Assembly: GCF_040151475.1 (NCBI RefSeq)
Contig: NZ_JBDKWG010000010.1
Location: forward strand, 1 to 11,321
DNA length: 11,321 bases
Direction of reading: 5' to 3'
Source of the DNA: CAXBNB01 sp040151475
GTDB lineage: Bacteria > Bacteroidota > Bacteroidia > Cytophagales > Cyclobacteriaceae
Below are positions 6,775-11,321 of the stretch, one piece after another. Every line of letters begins with the position of its first letter. Positions within the stretch are counted from its first letter, which is position 1. Both the position numbers and the translations under genes were made by a program. Below the pieces are notes generated by a model. It was not told where the DNA came from. It saw only the letters and a list, made by a program, of their open reading frames with translations, and did not search any database.

Positions 6775-7380
6775 ATGCCAAGAAAAGAAAATCAGGATCA
6801 GGAAGAGATCATATTGTGGGAAATGGTAAGGTCAAATGACTTACAAGCCTTCAATCAAATCTACCGAATACATTACCCCAGACTGATGTATATAGGAAAA
6901 CAATTGCATTGTGATGAAGAAACAACCAAAGATTTGCTCCATGATACTTTTATAGAAATCTACGAGCGCAGAGCATCTATTAAAATACGATCCTCATTAA
7001 AATTTTATTTAATCAGGTGCTTTAAAAGTCATTTACACAAACATATAAGGCAGAATCAAGAGCACCTTAAAGTAATCGAAGAAGAGGAAAAGGAGATTCA
7101 ATTTACTTTTTCCATTCAACAGGAAATCATACAAAATCAGTCGTCTTTAGAACAGTATGCCAGTATCGAGAAGGAAATTAATGCTTTGACCAGCCGGCAA
7201 AGAGAAGCAATGTATTATTATTTTAAAGAAGGGTTTGATTACGACGAAATTACCGAGCTAATGTCACTAAAGACACGTAGATCTGCTCAAAACCTCATTT
7301 ATGAAGCAATTAAAATCATCAAGTCAAGATTGTTGTCCCTATTGTTTTTTGTTGGTGTTTCCTTCAAAGAGATATACTGA
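6775..7380 (+). CDS. ECF-type RNA polymerase sigma factor (FecI/sigma-70 family)
   Basis: This 201-residue protein has the two-domain ECF layout. Region 2 spans about 24-92 (FNQIYRIHYPRLMYIGKQL and the core-binding helix KDLLHDTFIEIYERR). An acidic linker (IEEEEKEI, 101-108) follows, and region 4 spans about 135-185 (LTSRQREAMYYYFKEGFDYDEITELM, with a helix-turn-helix). It is slightly longer than typical because of a short hydrophobic C-terminal tail (SRLLSLLFFVGVSF). It is followed by a FecR-type anti-sigma gene 106 bp downstream and a SusC-type receptor. In Bacteroidota this arrangement means the sigma factor drives the linked receptor operon when substrate is sensed at the outer membrane. 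The inducing substrate cannot be told from the sequence. Confidence 0.93.
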   Translation: MPRKENQDQEEIILWEMVRSNDLQAFNQIYRIHYPRLMYIGKQLHCDEETTKDLLHDTFIEIYERRASIKIRSSLKFYLIRCFKSHLHKHIRQNQEHLKVIEEEEKEIQFTFSIQQEIIQNQSSLEQYASIEKEINALTSRQREAMYYYFKEGFDYDEITELMSLKTRRSAQNLIYEAIKIIKSRLLSLLFFVGVSFKEIY

Positions 7381-7486
7381 AAAACACTGTTCTTTTTGCA
7401 AATCTTAAGTCATTCGAAAAAATAATTTAAAAATTTTCATGTATATCCATGCAGGTTTCACTCTAGTATATTGAAAGTGAAAAAAT

Positions 7487-8512
7487 ATGGAATATAAAGA
7501 CATTAAAGTTCAGGATTTATTGCAGGATGAATCTTTTGTGAAGTGGGTTGTGAATCCCAATGAAGCACTGGATAAAAAATGGAACAATTGGATCACCGAA
7601 CATGGTGGTCAAACTCAAACATTAGCAGAAGCAAGGGAATTGATCCTTTCTATGAGCTTTAATGATAAAGAACAGGCATTGCCCGATGGAGGATTATGGC
7701 AAAAAATTGAGACCACTATAGAAAGTAAAAAATATGAATCTGAGTCTTCTGATTTTAGAAACCTTAAATACCTGTTGCGCATAGCTGTTGTATTGGTGTT
7801 GGTATCGGCTGTTTCTGTTTTTTATTATAGTAAAAATCAAAAAAACGAAGAACAGGCTTTGTTTTCACCACCGGAAGTGATTGTCAAGCAAAATCCTAAT
7901 GGAGTGAAAACACAACTACGATTGCCTGATGGCACTAAAGTTTGGCTCAACTCTGGCAGCAAACTTATTTATCCCGCTACTTTCACTCAAAATTCCAGGA
8001 ATATTGAATTGTATGGGGAAGCATTTTTTGATGTGGTTGAAGACAAATCAAAGCCCTTTGTGATCCAAACGCCCTATTTCCAAACTACAGTTTTGGGCAC
8101 ATCATTTTCAGTAAAGGCCTATGATAATTATCAACCTAAAGTTTCACTTGTAGAAGGTAAGCTAAAAGTATCCAAATTAGGAATAGATAGAATTATTCAC
8201 CCAGGAGAACAAATTGTTTTGAAAGGAGAACAGTTAGCACTTCAGCCATTTGATTATGCAGAAGAAATTGGCTGGACAGAAGGTATATTATTTTTCAAAG
8301 AAGACAATATAACAAGTTTGTTTAGTAAGCTGGAGTCTTGGTATGGAGTGACTATTGAATTTGATGAAAACAAATTGCCTGACTCAAAATATTCTGGAGA
8401 ACATAAGAACCAGAGTCTTGAAACGGTACTGAGAGGGATCAGTTATTCGCTCAATTTTGATTATGAAAAGAAAGATAAGAATATAAAAATAATGTTCAAT
8501 CCAAATAAATAA
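7487..8512 (+). CDS. FecR-family anti-sigma factor
   Basis: This 341-residue single-pass inner-membrane protein has a cytoplasmic N-terminal part (1-93) that would hold the sigma factor, one transmembrane helix near 95-114 (YLLRIAVVLVLVSAVSVFYY), and a periplasmic FecR domain at about 132-228 (LRLPDGTKVWLNSGSKLIYP, ELYGEAFFDVVEDKSKPFVI, LGTSFSVKAY). A C-terminal DUF4974-like domain lies at about 268-336 (FFKEDNITSLFSKLESWYGV). This is the standard architecture of Bacteroidota FecR proteins that relay signal from a TonB-dependent receptor carrying an STN domain. The downstream receptor has that domain. The length and all expected segments are intact. Confidence 0.95.
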   Translation: MEYKDIKVQDLLQDESFVKWVVNPNEALDKKWNNWITEHGGQTQTLAEARELILSMSFNDKEQALPDGGLWQKIETTIESKKYESESSDFRNLKYLLRIAVVLVLVSAVSVFYYSKNQKNEEQALFSPPEVIVKQNPNGVKTQLRLPDGTKVWLNSGSKLIYPATFTQNSRNIELYGEAFFDVVEDKSKPFVIQTPYFQTTVLGTSFSVKAYDNYQPKVSLVEGKLKVSKLGIDRIIHPGEQIVLKGEQLALQPFDYAEEIGWTEGILFFKEDNITSLFSKLESWYGVTIEFDENKLPDSKYSGEHKNQSLETVLRGISYSLNFDYEKKDKNIKIMFNPNK

Positions 8513-8542
8513 ATGCATTGATAGACAAGAAATAACTAATTG

Positions 8543-8573
8543 AAAAGTGGCACTGCCAGGCAGCACCACTTTT
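8543..8573 (+). terminator. nested hairpin between fecR-type and susC-type genes
   Basis: AAAAGTGG (8543-8550) pairs with CCACTTTT (8566-8573), and inside it CTGCC (8553-8557) pairs with GGCAG (8559-8563) around a single A. The two stems are separated by a symmetric CA/CA internal loop. The strong stem with a flanking T run is consistent with an intrinsic terminator 30 bases after the anti-sigma stop, insulating the sigma/anti-sigma pair from the receptor gene. Confidence 0.65.
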
Positions 8574-8666
8574 GCAGATATAGTATTTGAGAAAATTGGG
8601 AAGTCTTCCAACTACTATATCAATACCGTTTTAATAAATCTTCAATTACTAAAACTTTTCAAATTT

Positions 8667-11192
8667 ATGAAAAATAAAGCTATACGACTAATTGTTAGTA
8701 TCATGAAGTTATCCATTTATGTTTTTATTGTTCAGTTGGTGGCACTCAATTTTATTGTTGCCGGAGAGTCCAATGGACAACATAGCCGGAGCGTACGTGA
8801 AACATTCATATCACTAAATTTATCTAATGCCTCTATCAAAGAAGCATTTAAGCATCTGGAGTCTATTTCAGATTTTCGGTTTAACTATGACAAAGCAGAT
8901 ATCAATACCAAGCTTAGAATTGATTTAACTTATTCAAATACATCTGTCGCAGAAATCCTGTTAAACATATCAAAAGAGTACAAACTTGGATTTAAACAAC
9001 TGAACAATACAATTCAGGTGGATAAACTAGAACATATATCACCTGATACTGCCATTGAGGTTGTTTTTTCGGATGTAGATATCTCCGGTAAAATCACCGA
9101 TGAAAACGGAGATGGACTACCAGGAGCCTCTGTGGTTGTGAAAGGAACCACCACCGGAACCACGACAGATCTTGATGGCAATTATAAAATATCGGTAGCC
9201 GAGCAATCTGTATTGACTATTTCTTTTGTTGGCTATAAAACGCAGGAGGTTACTATTGGCAGTCAAAGTGTAATTGATGTGCAAATGGTAGTAGATGCTG
9301 AGCAATTGGAAGAGATAGTAGTCGTAGGGTATGGGACAGCAAGGAAAAAAGATTTGACTGGTGCTGTTGGTAGGGTTAACGTAAAAGAAAAGGCTACAAT
9401 GATTAATGTTAGTCCAGTTCAAATGTTGCGAGGTTCTGTTGCGGGAGTAAATGTAACAGATAATGGTAGGCTTGGTTCTGATGGATCTATTTCGATACGT
9501 GGACAAAACTCAATCTCTGCAAACAATTCCCCTATGATTATACTTGACGGTGTTCCATATTCAGGTGCATTGACAGATATCAATAGCAATGATATTGAGT
9601 CTATTGATGTTCTGAAGGATGCAAGTGCAGCAGCGATTTATGGTTCTCGTGCTGCAAATGGAGTGATTTTGATTACAACGAAACGAGGTGATTCGGAAAA
9701 ACCTTTGATTTTATATAACGCCAACTACGGAGGTTCCTATTTTGGACATATTCCTGAGTACTCGAATGCAGAACAATATATTCAAAAAGTACTTGATGGC
9801 AGAGCTGCAGATGGTAAATCGGCAGATCCAAATGATCTAGCCAATTATCTAAATCCACTAGAAGTAGACAATTTCAATAATGGAAAAACAATTAATCCAT
9901 GGAAAGAGATTAGTCAGGATGCTCCTATGATGAATCATGAGATTAGTTTTTCTGGTAATTCAAATAACGTAAAGTATTACTTTTCAGGATCATACACTAA
10001 TCAAAAAGGAGTGCTGCTCAATGATCAATTCAAACGTTATTCTTTTAGAGGTAATATTGAAACATATGTAACTGATTGGTTGAAAGTTGGAACTAATACC
10101 AGTTACTCTAATCGGGATTATTCTGGTAATGAAGCATCTTTTGGTGAGGCTTCTTACCTAAGCCCCTATGCATCTCTCTATAGAAATAATTCTAAATCAG
10201 ATATTTATTTCTTGCCTATGAATGAGGGTTTTATTCATAATCCTTTGACAAACCCCTTTTATTCTGACAATCTGGACACGCGACAGAACTTTTTTACCAA
10301 TGTATTCGCAAATATTGAGCTACCCTTTGGGATTAGCTATCAATTAAATTATGCCAATACATTAAAATGGTCAAATGTATTTGATTACAACAAATCATAT
10401 TCGGCATCAGATGAAGGGGTCTTTAGGCTAGGAAGTGGCGCAAAAACACACGGAAATGAGCGAAACTGGATATTACAAAATATCATAAAATGGAATAAAA
10501 CAATCAATGAAGACCATACAATAGATTTAACAATATTGTATAGCCGTGAACACTCTGATAGTAATAGTTCCAGACTCTCAAGCAACAATATTTGGAATGA
10601 TGGCTTAAGTTATAATGGACTTCACATCGGCGAGAATGCTTCTATTGTCACGCAAGCTGGTGAGGATAATACACTTTCATCGATGTTTCGATTAAATTAT
10701 CGGTATAAAGACAAATATTTGTTCACCATGACTGCCCGTCGCGATGGATATTCAACATTTGGTAATGGTCAGAAATATGGTACATTTCCTTCTATTGCAG
10801 TGGGATGGAATATTTCAGAAGAAAATTTTTTAAAAGGTACTACTTGGGTTAATTATCTAAAATTAAGATATTCCTATGGAAAGAACGGGAATCAGGCTAT
10901 TGGCAGGTATGCTTCTTTGAGTAAGTTAGGTACTATTAATTATGTCTTTGGTGATGTTTCCGTACCATCAATTGGTCTTTATACTTCTTCAATGGCCAAC
11001 GCTGATCTTGGATGGGAAACAACTCTGGCATCTAATTTTGGATTGGATTTTTCTCTTTTGGGAAATCGAATTTCAGGAGCTCTTGAGTATTATATTGTGA
11101 ATACTGAAGATATTCTTTTACAAAGAACCATCCCAATTGTTAATGGTTTCTCTTCCGTTTGGCAAAATATAGGAGCCACCCGTAATAACTAA
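8667..11192 (+). pseudogene. SusC/RagA-family TonB-dependent outer-membrane receptor with STN domain, truncated at the 3' end
   Basis: The frame encodes 841 residues from the ATG at 8667. An upstream ATG at 8547 lies in the hairpin and would bury the signal peptide. A signal peptide spans about 1-38 (MKLSIYVFIVQLVALNF core). The STN domain is at about 48-118, a carboxypeptidase-regulatory-like domain at about 138-213 (SGKITDENGDGLPGASVVV), then EEIVVVGYGTARKKDLTGAV (215-234) and a plug (SIRGQNSISANNSPMIILDG, ending near VLKDASAAAIYGSRAANGVI). Beta-barrel follows until NGFSSVWQNIGATRNN and a TAA. In full SusC proteins that motif continues as roughly RNxGIE and a further 150-200 residues close the barrel, so the C-terminus is missing. 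With the STN domain it would be the transducing receptor for the FecI/FecR pair. A downstream SusD partner is not visible. Confidence 0.85.
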
Positions 11193-11198
11193 GCATTC

Positions 11199-11321
11199 GT
11201 GCGGCCGATAGGCCAAGCATGAATGTAGTGTTGAACGAACCGTAGTTGGTATTTGGCAGATAGTCTTATGGGTTTTTCGGTCTGTGGATTTGGTTGACCT
11301 GTAGATTTAAGTAGGTCTTTG
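11199..11321 (+). mobile_element. putative 5' end of a group II intron interrupting the susC-type gene (partial)
   Basis: GTGCG at 11199-11203 matches the GUGYG 5' end of group II introns. Immediately after comes a small hairpin GGCC-GATA-GGCC (11203-11214). This parallels the CCC-AGATA-GGG hairpin that follows GUGCG in the Lactococcus Ll.LtrB intron. A further hairpin GACCT...AGGTC (11296-11317) lies at the window edge. I see no protein-coding similarity here, and the sequence diverges from receptor coding just upstream, after about 11188. Domain V, the 3' end and any reverse transcriptase would lie outside the window, so this remains a structural resemblance. A different insertion or rearrangement is possible. 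Confidence 0.4.

Noticed and set aside
6647..6829. 60-codon frame upstream of and overlapping the sigma factor start.
   Set aside because: It overlaps the caspase relic and the sigma factor in another frame and shows no domain.
8547..8666. Start of the SusC-type receptor at 8547.
   Set aside because: This ATG-initiated extension starts within the hairpin at 8543-8573 and would place 40 non-signal residues before a clear signal peptide.
9117..9506. Antisense reading frame of 129 codons inside the receptor gene.
   Set aside because: It lies entirely opposite the well-supported plug-domain coding sequence and has a composition typical of a shadow frame with no recognisable motif.
11184..11235. 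Integron attC-like site (AAC ... GTTGAAC around a long hairpin).
   Set aside because: GTTGAAC fits the R' consensus, but the left box (TAATAAC) does not fit RYYYAAC or pair with it beyond four bases. No cassette or integrase is visible. The GTGCG start and first hairpin fit a group II intron better.
1..11321. CRISPR arrays, tRNA or rRNA genes.
   Set aside because: No regularly spaced repeats and no tRNA- or rRNA-like sequence were seen on either strand.

Overview
The window looks like a chromosomal segment of a Bacteroidota bacterium, probably a Cytophagales-like lineage (the rank is inference). The reasons are AT-rich DNA, start codons without clear Shine-Dalgarno sequences, promoter-like TAnnTTTG boxes, and an ECF sigma / FecR anti-sigma / STN-domain SusC trio.

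Region 1 (1-214) is non-coding. It holds a nested inverted-repeat element resembling a MITE or palindromic intergenic repeat, bounded by TGGTGTCCGA and TCGGACACCA. Part of it can act as a terminator for the gene to its right.

Region 2 (215-6280) reads as a lipid-biosynthesis locus. On the minus strand, in transcription order, are a GNAT-fold acyltransferase (5167-4046), a serine palmitoyltransferase-type PLP enzyme (3882-2644), an extended-SDR epimerase/reductase (2557-1556) and a myo-inositol-phosphate synthase (1531-215). Divergent from them on the plus strand is an Aur1-like PAP2 membrane protein (5339-6280). Together these could condense serine with an acyl thioester, N-acylate and reduce the product to a ceramide, make inositol phosphate, and attach an inositol-phosphate head group. 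This is a nearly complete inositol-phosphorylceramide pathway. No phosphatidylinositol synthase is visible. A perfect 17-bp hairpin separates the SPT gene from the reductase/inositol synthase pair.

Region 3 (6281-6774) is gene-poor and contains the C-terminal relic of a caspase-like (peptidase C14) protein.

Region 4 (6775-11321) is a cell-surface signalling and uptake module: an ECF sigma factor, a FecR-type anti-sigma factor, a strong nested hairpin, then a SusC-family TonB-dependent receptor with an N-terminal STN domain. The receptor reading frame stops at 11192, well before the usual end of the beta-barrel. Seven bases later begins GTGCG followed by a GGCC-GATA-GGCC hairpin, which resembles the 5' end of a group II intron. 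The receptor is therefore probably interrupted by a mobile element that runs beyond the window.
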